DNA of 64,000 nucleotides from Absidia repens (taxonomy: Eukaryota > Mucoromycota > Mucoromycetes > Mucorales > Cunninghamellaceae): NCBI GenBank assembly GCA_002105175.1, contig MCGE01000048.1, positions 124,001 through 188,000 on the forward strand. The letters are read 5' to 3'. Positions within the stretch are counted from its first letter, which is position 1. Each line of letters begins with the position of its first letter. Below are positions 12,490 through 23,220 of this stretch, in pieces. Under the pieces are notes generated by a model. The model was given only the letters and a program-made list of their open reading frames with translations. It had not been told where the DNA came from and made no database searches. Position numbers and translations under genes: made by a program.

Positions 12490-12960
12490 GGTTATTTAGA
12501 CTGGGAATAGAGTCAAGACTAGCTTAGAAGGGTTTTCATAAATCAGGGTTTACAACTTACATGGGGAAACTGTTGTGATAGCGAGTCTCTTTTCATTTCT
12601 CTTTTTTTACGCCGATTCCTTTTTTAGAATTTAGATTTTTATTTATTTTTGACATTTATACTTTTCCCTCTCTTTCCCCTTATGACTCAACAGTCTCAGT
12701 GCCATAAAACAGCAAAAATAAAAAAAACCCAAATTCGTCCTCTTTTCCCTTTTCTCTACCTTATATTATTCTTTTTTTTTCATACTCGAAACCGTTGTCA
12801 AAATAACGGTAAGTACTTTTTGTCTCGTCCCGTCTCTTCATTCCATCTTATTCTTAATTTATATCTTATTCTTATTTTGCAATAAACAGGTTTTTAGTAT
12901 ACGTTATTTTATTTGGGTTACAACACAATCCCGTTATTTATTTATTAGGCATGTGATCCA
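12490..12960 (+). repeat. Dispersed repeat R2 with inserted module
   Basis: It starts in the R2 core (GACTAGCTTAGAAGGG, ACATGGGGAAACTG). It then runs through the module TGTTGTGATAGCG ... AACGGTAAGTAC ... AATAAACAGGTTTTTAG ... ATTTGGGTTACAACA. The module ends are short inverted sequences (TGTTGTnA / TnACAACA). The coding frames inside are not conserved among copies. Confidence 0.7.
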
Positions 12961-13039
12961 ATAGAATAAACAGGGTCTTTTTTTCAATCCAGAAATTCAA
13001 GTTTTTTTCTTTTCTTTTTCCTTTTCTCTCTTCAATTTA

Positions 13040-13700
13040 ACTTCAAGTAGTGATGGTGAACTTGGATTAGTGGTTAGAATGCGAATCAGGGGCATTTTAA
13101 AAAATGCAATACAAACATGCATGGGGAAACCCTTTCATTTTGGAATCAGGATTTGGACGCGCCATTAGATTGGGACATTCATCTCAGAGATGAGTGTCAT
13201 GAAACTGTCATTAGTTTAGTATAGCTTAGTATTAGTTTGTCTTCGTTTATATGTCTACATTTGAATAAAATATACAGCATGCCTAGTTTTTTTAACATTA
13301 GCACCGGTAGCCTCTCTCATAATGTATGTTTGTCTTCTAGCGTAGGTGCCTTTAGTATGTTCGTCACGACGCCCATTAAGATTAGCTAGTTGACCATCCA
13401 CCAGTTTATGCCTGTTCACACAATACTTCATTAAACTATATTTTTTTATTTGTAATCATTGATTCAAATCCATGTTGAGCACTAGATCAAACCTCTTTAT
13501 TTTGACATTATATACTGTACAGATAGCATGCCAGCCAACTCTTTGTTTCTCCCCCCTGCCCTTTTGTGTATTTCATACCTTCATATTCACGTTCAAATGT
13601 TGTTGTTTTTAATCAAATATAATAGAAAATAATATCCAACACTATACTATACAATACTGTACTACAGTAGACTAGTTCACTATATTCTAGGAAATAATCC
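13040..13700 (+). repeat. Dispersed repeat R1
   Basis: It begins GAACTTGGATTAGTGGTTAG, followed by AGGGGCATTTTAAAAAATGC and CCCTTTCATTTTGG. It matches 17510-18130 (plus) and the reverse complements at 18480-19085 and 32265-32690. In the foldback element this repeat follows the FAR1-like fragment directly, so solo copies are probably internal pieces of that element family. Confidence 0.75.
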
Positions 13701-13734
13701 TGTTTTTTTATATTGCGAATGTCGCGTAGCGTGC

Positions 13735-13910
13735 CTAAAATTGTTAGTGATCAGTGATACAATGACGGTGGTGCGAATGGTCATCTAATTTTTATCCGCA
13801 ACAAAGCCACCTGAAATTATCTGCTGTCATCTGCTGCCGTCTGAAATCTATCTGCAACCTATCTGCTATTCATCTCTAACCCATCTGCAATGAAGCCATT
13901 TTATTTCTCA
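13735..13910. repeat. Divergent terminal block of the TIR family
   Basis: The minus strand keeps the plan of the TIR family: many short TTTCAGA / GCAGAT units followed by GCACCACCGTCATTGTATCACTGATCAC. The unit has drifted from AGAGATTTC to GCAGAT(A/T). It sits just after an R1 copy, as in the foldback element. Confidence 0.45.
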
Positions 13911-14578
13911 AAGTCTGGAACCACGTCGAAATCCCGATTCGTAATATTCCGCATACAGATTTCGAAAAAAAAAATCCAGTCTCGTGCCTATTAAAGGAAA
14001 AGAAAAAGAAGGAAAAAAAAGGTTGTCAGGTATAAGTGTTGTACACCGCGTGCTTACCCCCCCCCTCAATAATGGACACAAATGTTGTAGGGGCCATAAT
14101 CCGGCTTTTCGGTTTAGTGATATAAATAGGACTGGGGGAGGATACTTTTTGTGAAAAAAAAAAAAAAAAATGCGTTGCAAACACGCATGACATCACCCGT
14201 CATTTTGGATTTGTGATCCTCCCCCATTCGTTTTAGGCTTATTAGATCACTATTATGAAAACATTCCCATTTTTTGTTTAGTCCTCTTTTTATACTAGTA
14301 CCTTGTTGTAGATCATATCGATATTTGACTAAAACCAATGTCTTGTTCGTCTTTTGCCATTCGTCTCTCTCTCTCTATCTCTCACATGCGCTTTGTCTCC
14401 GATTTCTCATTGGAATTCATTTGTATGTTTCTGTCTGCTCCCTCTTTTTTTTTTAGATTGGCTTCCCGATCGTTCCCGTTCATGCTCATGTTTTATGTGC
14501 CTCATGCTTTAATAAAATAGTATGTTGGTTTTTCATTATCAATGAACGCCATGACTCTGCATTGAAGGTGCGAGCCAC

Positions 14579-14609
<31 letters not shown>

Positions 14610-15410
14610 ACAATATACTCATGCTGTCTTTTTTTAAATAAGTATTAGTATTGGTATAGTATTAGCATACATCAAACAGTATTCTATTGATTCAATTATG
14701 AATAAAAGGAATTTTGATTGCTTATATACAGTTTGGTGACGTGTAACGAATGAATCTAGGCCAGATGGGATCATACTGCAAAGGTGAGGGATATAAACCA
14801 ATGGTATTGTTTGTCTTACTGATATTGTAGCATACAACAAGGATCGTATCCAATATATGCAATACGGTAACAGGTTGGTGCATATTTCTATTGAAGGGCT
14901 TTATGCCTCCCCCTCCCGTCAGGCGATCTGACACTTTCGTTTTTCTAGCAAATGTCAGTTGTCTTGGCTGAGAAGGTATGTAATATTTGATAAAATAGAA
15001 GACGTTATAAAAAATAAGTGATATAACAGATATGGTTTTTATTGAATAAAATGAGGAAGGGTTTTTATAATAAAATGGGGAAAAGAAGGCTGTGCTAGTT
15101 GTGGCTGTGGATATGGTCGAAGAATGGTAATTTGAGGCTATGGGAAGTTGGTTATCTGCAGATATAGGTGTATATGCCTAAGTAGTGGATACTCGAGGCT
15201 GTGTCTTATACCTGTATAGGAATGACAAGTGTGATAGTGTGGGAAATGATTAGTGATAGATGATAAATACGACAAGGTAAAACATTAATGAGCCCATGCC
15301 AGCCCATGTTTTTCTCGCTGTATATATATATATAAATATATCGGGAATATAAAATAGTTTATTACTTCTTATCTCTTCCCTTTCCCTTGTAAATTATAAA
15401 TAAAGCGACG
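13911..15410. other. Intergenic, no gene seen
   Basis: Homopolymer runs (A-run at 14580-14606) and short uninformative frames only. A TATATATATATAAATATAT tract at about 15320 lies roughly 90 bp before the start of the dehydrogenase gene and may serve as its TATA region. Confidence 0.4.
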
Positions 15411-16623
15411 ATGAACTCTTTAAAACTGTTTTCACTTAAAGGCAAGAAAGCCATTGTCACCGGTGGTGAACGGTAACTCCCTCAAAAAAAAAAAAAAAAT
15501 AGGAGTAGCGCCATCATGATAGTTCTGTACATTCTTTTTTTTTTTGTTTTTCTAAATCCACAATGTATATTATAGTGGGCTTGGTTTGGAAATGTGCAAA
15601 GCATTAGCTGGAGCTGGGGCTGATATTGCGATGACGTATATTCTAAGCGATACAGGGGCCCATGCTACCGCTGCCACTATTGCAAAAGAAGCCAAAGTGC
15701 AATGCAAGGCATACAAGGCGGAGATGCGTAGTAACGACCAAGTCAATGCTGCAATGGATCAAATTTACACCGAGTTTGGTAAAGTGGATATTTTGGTGGC
15801 CAATGCTGGTGTTGTGATTGGAGGACCCACGAAAGTAAGTGGCTCTGTGTATGTGCTGCATGGTCACTGAGATTCTTGTTATTTTTTTTTTTAATGGCCC
15901 GATGCTTTTTTTTTTTATTATCTAGACTTTTACTATGGATGATTGGAAACACATCTTTGAAGTCAATGTCCAAGGGACATTTAGTTGCGTTCAAGCGGTC
16001 GGATCGTAGGTAGAGAGAGAGAATCATGGTTTCATCAAGGAAGATATTACAAAACTGACCCAAGTTTTCTCCCTCCTTTTTTTTTTTGTTCTTAGTCGTA
16101 TGTTGGAACAAGGACAAGGAAGCATTATTCTTATGTCATCTGCAGCTGGCTCTGTGGCTACGCGCCCTCAACCTCAATGTGCTGTAAGTCGATCTGTTCT
16201 TATATGCATGTAATGCCAAATTTGTTTTTTTAAAAAGTATTTGTTTTTTTTAATAGTACGGGGCTTCCAAGGGTGCCATCACAACGATGACAAAGTGCCT
16301 GGCTTCAGAATGGGCTACCCGAGGTGTAAGAGTCAATTCTATCAAGTAAGAAATGATTAACGAACCTGATGTGAGAGATGACATGGGTAGCTCACCTATT
16401 CTTATTTTATTTTATTAAACATACTAGTCCTGGTTACATGATGACAGAGATGGTCAAGGAAGCGGGTCCTGAGATGTTCCGTCAATGGGAAGCATACACT
16501 CCCATGGGTCGGCTTGGAAATCCCGATGAATTGAACGGCGCCGTGGTCTTTTTAGCTTCTGATGCATCTAGCTATATGACGGGTGCTCAACTTTTTATTG
16601 ATGGTGGCTATACCTGTGTATGA
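15411..16623 (+). CDS. Short-chain dehydrogenase/reductase (classical SDR), 6 exons
   Basis: NAD(P)-dependent oxidoreductase. Model: join(15411..15472, 15576..15834, 15926..16005, 16096..16183, 16257..16345, 16428..16623), 257 aa, all phases consistent. Family marks: cofactor loop TGGERGLG (residues 17-24), NAG at 97-99, catalytic Ser in LMSSAAGS (148/149), YGASK with catalytic Tyr164 and Lys168, then N-PGYMMTEM and the C-terminal VVFLASDASSYMTGAQLFIDGG typical of sorbose-reductase-like/FabG-like SDRs. Length is normal for classical SDRs. The substrate cannot be told from sequence; polyol or ketoreductase activity is likely. The gene stands alone, with the foldback element about 300 bp downstream. 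Confidence 0.92.
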
Positions 16624-17253
16624 TGATAATGTTTTTTTTTTTTTTGTATATATGAAATAATACTAACAATAATAAATAAAGAAAAAAGGCCTGATGTGCA
16701 GCTCTATCGTTTGTCATGATTCACGACTGCATTGATAATTGAATACGGTGACACGAGTAAAAGTACCTCTTTTTTTTATTATTATTATCGGATTCTCATT
16801 GACCTACTGGATATTTAGCAAAACATTCCCTCTCTGTCTAAAAAAAACACCCGCCCCATTCATGCTGGAAATTTGAAACGCCGATTTACGAGGTTTGTTC
16901 GTTTGTTTGTTTTTTTTTGGGGATTGCTCCATTTCAGAGAAATTCTCTGAGATTTCAGAGAATTTTCAGAGAATTTTCAGAGATTTCAGGTCAGATAGAT
17001 TACACAGAACAACCGTACCACCATGCATTGTATCGGCGATGGTTGAAATTATACTGCGCGATAACATTGTGTCAAAACAGGACGTTGTTTATTTTAGGGG
17101 ATTGCTCCATTTCAGAGAAATTCTCTGATTTTTTTCAGAGATTTCAGAGAAATTTTTTTTCTCTGGAATCTCAGATAGATTACACAGAACAACCGTATCA
17201 CTATGCATTGTATCGGCGATGATTGAAATTACACTGCACTTTAAATTTGAAGT

Positions 17254-17571
17254 GTGACAATTACTTCTTTATCCCCTGTCGCGTTTTTTTGCATTTATAT
17301 TATTATGAAAACATCCACATCCACTATTATTAGTATTATCATGATCAGTCAAGTTCTTATTGGAAAAGTCTACTATACCAAAGATAGTATGGTGCAAGAC
17401 GTCAAAGCATTTGCTAGAAGAAATGGGTTTGCAATCTCCAGAAACTCAGGCAACAATGGGCGCAGTCTGGGTATGTACTGCAGTCAAAGGGGAAGTGGTT
17501 GTGGTAGAAAGGGTGAACTTGGATTAGTGGTTAGAACTTGGTTCAGGGGCATTTTGAAAAATGCAATATAA
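17254..17571 (+). pseudogene. FAR1-like DNA-binding domain fragment, left arm
   Basis: The frame reads KVYYTKDSMVQDVKAFARRN, then GFAISRN and a Cys-rich end (MYCSQRGSGCGRKGEL). This pattern (aromatic-x-S/T..., AFARRNGF, Cys-x-GG-like) fits the FAR1/WRKY-GCM1 zinc-binding region found at the N terminus of MULE transposases. It stops after 105 codons in R1 sequence; the transposase core and zinc knuckle are absent. Confidence 0.6.
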
Positions 17572-18130
17572 ACATTCATGGGGAACCCCTTTCATTTTGG
17601 ATTGAAGATCCTGGACCCACCTTTAGATTAGGACATTCATCTTAATAGATGAGCGTCATGAAACTGTCATTAGTTTAGCTTCGTATTAGTTTGTGATAGG
17701 TTTTATCTTCATATGAATAAATTAGACCTCGTCTTTTTACCATTTAGCACCAATTTGCCTCTTTCATACGGTGTGTTTTGTCTTCTAGTGTAGAGATCCC
17801 GTTTTTACATTCGTCACCTCATCCTTTAGATTAGCAAGTTGACCATTCCACCAGTTTATGCCAATTTATGCAGTACTTCAATAAAGTATACATTTTTTTT
17901 AAAAATAACCTTTGAATCATACCCAAGTTGAACACTATATTAAACATATTCATTTTGAAATTGTACGAGCTCTTTGTCCCTCTAAAATGATACTTCTTTA
18001 CGTGTATCATACCTTCACTTTGTAAAAGTCATGTCCAAATTTAAATGCTTTTGTTTTTTATTGGATACGATAGAAAATAATATGAAGTACTAACACTATA
18101 CTACATTAACTCGTCCCTACTCTAAACAGC
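17510..18130 (+). repeat. R1 repeat inside left arm of foldback element
   Basis: Same sequence family as 13040-13700. It overlaps the end of the FAR1-like frame, which shows that R1 is part of the element rather than a later insertion. Confidence 0.7.
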
Positions 18131-18479
18131 TAGCTGTAAATCGAAGCTTCTGGTATTTTTTATATAAATATATCTATTATTTTTTATTCATCACGCATAG
18201 AATAAATAACGTCCTGTTTTGACACAATGCTCTCGCGCAGTATAATTTAAATCATCGCCGATACAATGCATGGTGGTACGGTTGTTCTGTGTAATCTATC
18301 TGAGATTCCAGAGAAAAAAAATTTCTCTGAAATCTCTGAAATCTCTGAAAAATCTCTGAAATTTCTCTGAACTGGAGCAATCCCCTTATTTTATGCGTGA
18401 TGTATAAAAAATAATAAATATATTTATATAAAAAATACCAGAAGCTTCGATTTACAATTAGCTATTTAGAGTAGGGACG

Positions 18480-19085
18480 AATTAATGTAGTATAGTGTTA
18501 GTACTTCATATTATTTTCTATTGTATCCAATACAAAGCAAAAGCATTTAAATTTGGACATGGCTTTTACAAAGTGAAGGTATGATACAACGTAAAGAAAT
18601 ATCATTTTAGAGGGACAAAGAGCTACGTACAATGTCAAAATGAATATGTTTAATATAGAGTTCAACATGGATATGATTCAAAGGTTACTTTAAAGAAAAA
18701 ATGTCTACTTGATTGAAGTACTGTATAAATAGGCATAAACTGGTGGAATGGTCAACTTGCTAATCTAAAGGATGAGGTGACGAATGTAAAAATGGGATCT
18801 CTACACTAGAAGACAAAACACACCGTATGAAAGAGGCAAATTGGTGCTAAATGGTAAAAAGACGAGAACTAATTTATTCATATGTAGATAAAACCTATCA
18901 CAAACTAATACGAAGCTAAACTAATGACAGTTTCATGACGCTCATCTCTTAAGATGAATGTCCTAATCTAATGGTGGGTCCGGGATATTCAATCCAAAAT
19001 GAAAGGGTTTCACCATAAACGTTTATATTGCATTTTTCAAAATGCCCCTGAACCAAGTTCTAACCACTAATCCAAGTTCATCCTT
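18480..19085 (-). repeat. R1 repeat inside right arm of foldback element
   Basis: Reverse complement of 17510-18130 with scattered substitutions; together they make the long stem of the inverted repeat. Confidence 0.7.
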
Positions 19086-19290
19086 TCTACCACAACCGCT
19101 TCCCCTTTGACTGCAATGCATATCCAGACCGCTCCCATTGTTGCCTGAGTTTCTGGAGATTGCAAACCCATTTCTTCTAGCAAATGCTTTGACGTCTTGC
19201 ACCATACTATCTTTGGTAGGGTAGACTTTTCCAATAAGACTAGACTGATCATGATAATACTAATAATAGTGGATGTAGATGTTTTGATAA
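19023..19290 (-). pseudogene. FAR1-like DNA-binding domain fragment, right arm
   Basis: Mirror copy of the left-arm fragment (starts MVQDVKAFARRNGFAISRN). It has a few substitutions and upstream frame differences, so the two arms have diverged independently since the inverted structure formed. Confidence 0.6.
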
Positions 19291-19539
19291 TAATACAAAA
19301 GCAAAAAAAAACGCGACAGAGGATAAAGAAGTAAATGTCACACTTCAAATTTAAAGTGCAGTATAATTTCAACCATCGCCGATACAATGCATGGTGGTAC
19401 GGTTGTTCTTGTGTCATTTATCTGACCTGAAATCTCTGAAAATTCTCTGAAAATTCTCTGAAATTTCTCTGAAATGGAGCAATCCCCTTTTTTTTTTCTG
19501 TTTTTTCTTCATTACTAACCTCTTTAAGATTATGGTGGA

Positions 19540-20070
19540 CTTTGCTTAGTGTTAGTACTAGTTTAGAAGAGCTGTCAGATCAAGGATGACAAGATGCCTG
19601 GGGAAACTCTGTCATTTTGGGTGGTCTAGGATCTGAGACCCATCATTAGATTACCTCATTAGTTTTAGTTTAGGATTAGTTTGTCCGTAGCTTGTATCTA
19701 TCTCTAAATAAAATGTGTTTCTTTTTCCTTTTGCTTCAATGAAAAATGTGTCTCATTAGTTCCTCCCTCTACACTTATACAAGAGTTCCCCCTTCTTACA
19801 TCGTTCCTCGAGGATAGCGCTGATGGTTGCTAGTTTTCAATAAAAAGACGCCCCTTTTCATAGTCTTTCTCATGCCCTGTGTCGTATATGAATCCCCCTT
19901 TTTACAGTCGTCCTTTTAGATGAGTGTTAACTATTCTTCTCATCTTCCATTGATTTCCCTCAGAGTATCTCCCTCAAACCCCTCCCCCATATTACAATGG
20001 ACGCTTCTTTTTCTTTTTTTCCTAGTGTTGACTATAACCGGTTCGATAAATAGTGACCTTTTTTATTGAA
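19540..20070 (+). repeat. Dispersed repeat R2, copy without the inserted module
   Basis: CTAGTTTAGAAGAGC..., GATGCCTGGGGAAACTC and GTCATTTTGG are continuous here, so this copy represents the empty site for the ~300-bp module found in other R2 copies. The distal part has several CAATAAAA-like words. Confidence 0.65.
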
Positions 20071-20443
20071 CACCTTCCGACACACATTAAACAATATGAA
20101 AGGTCATTTGGTGTGGTTGTTTTTTGAGAGTTTTTCTATCAGCCATGTCTGCTTTCTAGTTCCCACCCACTATGAACTATTTTTCAACCCCACCTCCTCC
20201 CTCCCTCCACGAGACCTAGCGACACCATTGAGAACTGGATACCTCGTGTGTGTGTGTAGGTATTGAGTGACTCTGTCTCGACTTACATGGCCTCGTTTCA
20301 TTTATCAAGCTTTTTATTTTTTTTCTATGCATAGAGGATATCATGATTTTTTAATGAGGGTCTTGACTTGCAAAGAATCCTTCTATTTTATTAATGCAGA
20401 ACAATAAATATATATATACATATACGTAAAGTGTTTCGTTTAT

Positions 20444-22655
20444 TTAATAAATATTGAAACCAGTATGATGATGATCAGTGTCATGGCGAGCCCAGTATGT
20501 GGCGTCATCAAACCGAGTGGACCACCTCTTTTCATCTAATACCCATCTGTTTTTTTTAAAGTTCCCAATTAAAAAGATACAGCAAAGGTCCCAATTGATG
20601 TATTGACGAGCGGCAGGGAGGATGCTTTTTTTTTTCAGTGAACGCTGGGATACAAACAACATCAAGCTCATCTTTATGAGGGACATCGATCTGAAGGCCA
20701 TGGCGTAATAGCGTTCTTTTTTCATCGAACGGTTTTCGGGAACGAAACCAAGCGGCGTATTCAAAAAGCACATAATAACCTTTGGGTTTCAGATGAAGAT
20801 AATAATGGTGCGATTCATGGTTCTTGTTATCACTGTTGATGATAGAATGCAATACCACGGTAGAAGGATGGGTCATGTCAAAATTGCAAGGAAGACTGAT
20901 AGGATCCTGGGTCAAAAAGTCGTTTTGGACTGTTGTTGAAGAAATCGTCGATGTTGCAAACGTTGGTAAGACCATCCCTTTATTTGCGGCTGTGATATTT
21001 CCTGCCATAAAAAGAAGGTTTAACTTGTCTCCGATGGTCATGATTTCAAAGAGCTTCAATTTGACTGAGCTAAGAGTATTGACTTTCCATTGATCCACTT
21101 CATCTTTGCTAGCTAGCTTGTGCTTGTACTCCGATTGCGGCAAGATAGTGTAAAATCGATCCTCTATAATAAAAGGAAATAGATCAGTTGGTTACCACTC
21201 GTTTCAAAAGAGATGAAGGGGGATAATGATTTTACCATGTTTACTGGCCTTGGATTTCAGTATCATATCTAAAAAGGTTTGCTGTTCTAGTTGACGATGC
21301 ATTGTCTGATGGAACCGGATGCAAACTGGATTGGACGTGTAGTTTCGTGTATGATTGGAATGGTATTCAGTTGCATAAATGACGGCCGTGATATCTTGAA
21401 CAACAGGAGCACGATTGTAAAAATCAACTTTAAAAAAGGTGAATACCTTGGTATGACCATAAAAATAGTCTTGGTGTTCCGGTATGAGTTGAATAACCTT
21501 GAAGTTGTTTTTCCTTTTTGCAATGGTGTATTCGCTGATCACCCACACACGAGTAGACCAATCCGTAATAAGATCCGTCAAAAGTTCCACCGATTGTCGA
21601 ATGCTTGTGCTTCTGTCATGTATCCTTTGCTTCCAATAACTATCGTCATTATCATCATCCGATGGACGTTGGTCGGTCGTGAATGCATTTGATCGTGGGA
21701 GCTTTCGTAAACGATAGAAAGTTAAGGGGGCATTCCGTTTGTTCACAACGATGCAACTCATTCAAGGCGTCCAAGAAATCGTTGCCATGACGATCCCCAT
21801 CTGTCTGAGTTTGTTTGGTTTTTCCAAGGCGACCAGAATTTTTTTTCAGGGGCGATAGAATGTGATCTAGTGATTGGACGGGATCATAAGCGCCATCACG
21901 CTGGATGAATTGCGTAAAGCCTTTTGTAAAATGATCTGTGTAGTTTGTTAGCACCTGCCTTAGTGCAGGATCATTTGGCACGTTGATGGAGTCGAGAAAT
22001 GCATTGTCCAGTTGAACGAGCAGATCTGTGTTTCCGGGAATGAGGTGATAAATCTCAGTTGTATAACGCCGTGAACCCGCCATAATATCATCGTTCTTGA
22101 TCGTTGCGTTTTTCAAGTAGGTGGCATGAAGATCAGGAACAGCCAAAACATAGGTCGCCTGTTCGTAAATGTTACTCATTTGATAGATGGTGGCTTTTCG
22201 TTTTTCATGGTTGGTTTGATCCACGCAAATCGCATCTACCCACACATACTTGATATGTTTCAAATCCGATTCCAGGACCATCATGGCGCAAAGCTGGTAA
22301 AAATCATTCAAGTGAAATGACGTAACCGATGCTATATAGCCAACTTGCGTATTGATCATCGTCTCCGGTAATTCGCCCCAACGGTATGACAGTGCCACAT
22401 AATCGACATGTTCTGCGTTTTCTTCTAACGGCTGTTTAATACAATAAATTTCTTTATCTTTGGCAGCCTTTTCAATATCGACAAGTACAATGTGAAATGA
22501 TTTTTGCTGCTGATGAGTATCATCTATATATAATATATAAAAAAAAAAGGAGGGTCGTGGAGCCTTGTCAATGAATTGGGGGTTTGCTTGTTTTGCAAGG
22601 GATGCCAACATACTATACCTTTAGAGAAACTTTCTATGCGATCTTCTTTGGTCAT
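20444..22655 (-). pseudogene. HET2: HET-domain protein gene with two frameshifts
   Basis: Exon 1 is 22655..22619 (37 nt, MTKEDRIESFSK; an upstream in-frame ATG at 22661 is possible), exon 2 22523..21236, exon 3 21163..20444. The HET core is intact: VALSYRWGE, YVWVDAICVDQTN, AVPDLH. In exon 2 the frame through IKCIHDRPTS ends in TGA, and the homologous WKQRI...LLTDLITDW part continues one frame over near 21655-21700. In exon 3 the frame shifts in an A-run at about 20627-20637: before it reads VVCIPAFTEKKK, after it the family ending (CCIFLIGNF...FNIY-stop) is in another frame. Two independent shifts make decay more likely than error, though the second sits in a homopolymer. The stop overlaps an AATAAA-like word. 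Confidence 0.83.
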
Positions 22656-23160
22656 GAGCATGTCGAAAAGAAAAAACGAAAAATCTCAAAGACAAAGAGA
22701 AAGTTTGGCTATTTGCGAGTATGTAAAACGTAACACGAACTCATTTGATGTCCCGCCTTTACTTTTGAGAAGAAATCAAAAGCACAAGCCCAGAACGTTT
22801 TTTATGGGGAGTCATCACTTTTTTTTTTCAAGAACCATCAGTTTAGAATGAGTTTACATGCCATCATTATACACAGCAGTGAGGGACCACTCGTTTTCCC
22901 TCGGGGCTTATTTTATTTTATTTTTTTGGTTCCTGAATTATTTCCCTTCCGTTTTTTAAACGCCGCTGTCTGTGCGTCTGTGCCTTGGATCCAGATCCTA
23001 CAATAACGGGGAGCATAAACATAAAATGACAAATGGAAATGTTTAAATTCTGTATCAAAATGATTTCAGTCAAAAATAGGCTAAAATAAAAGGAATCATC
23101 GGTTTCAAAAAAAAAAAAAAAAAAAAAAGGAGGGACATGACGATGATAATGATAATGATG
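22656..23160. promoter_or_regulatory. HET2 upstream flank with TTTAAACGCCG motif
   Basis: TTTAAACGCCGCTGTC at 22955-22970 lies about 300 bp before the HET2 start. The same word occurs upstream of HET1 and HET3. The rest is non-coding, with an A-run at 23106-23128. Confidence 0.35.
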
Positions 23161-23220
23161 AATATTTTACATATTTATTGATGGTTTCCAACAACAAAAA
23201 AAAAAGAAGGAAATATCTCG

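Larger units (their letters stand above)
16917..19497. mobile_element. Foldback DNA element with FAR1-like fragments (MULE-like)
   Basis: The left and right halves are reverse complements over more than 1 kb. Both ends read GGGGATTGCTCCATTTCAGAG inward, followed by tandem AGAGAATTTC units and CACCATGCATTGTATCGGCG. The left arm then has a second terminal block (17098-17240), the FAR1-like frame (17254-17571), R1 sequence (17510-18130) and an AT-rich stretch. The right arm repeats FAR1 (-), R1 (-) and the terminus in mirror order. The centre (18226-18394) holds one more terminal block, apparently inserted at the symmetry point next to TTTATT/TGCGTGATG. Long TIRs plus a FAR1 DNA-binding domain point to Mutator-like elements. 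No transposase catalytic domain remains, so it is non-autonomous. Confidence 0.75.
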
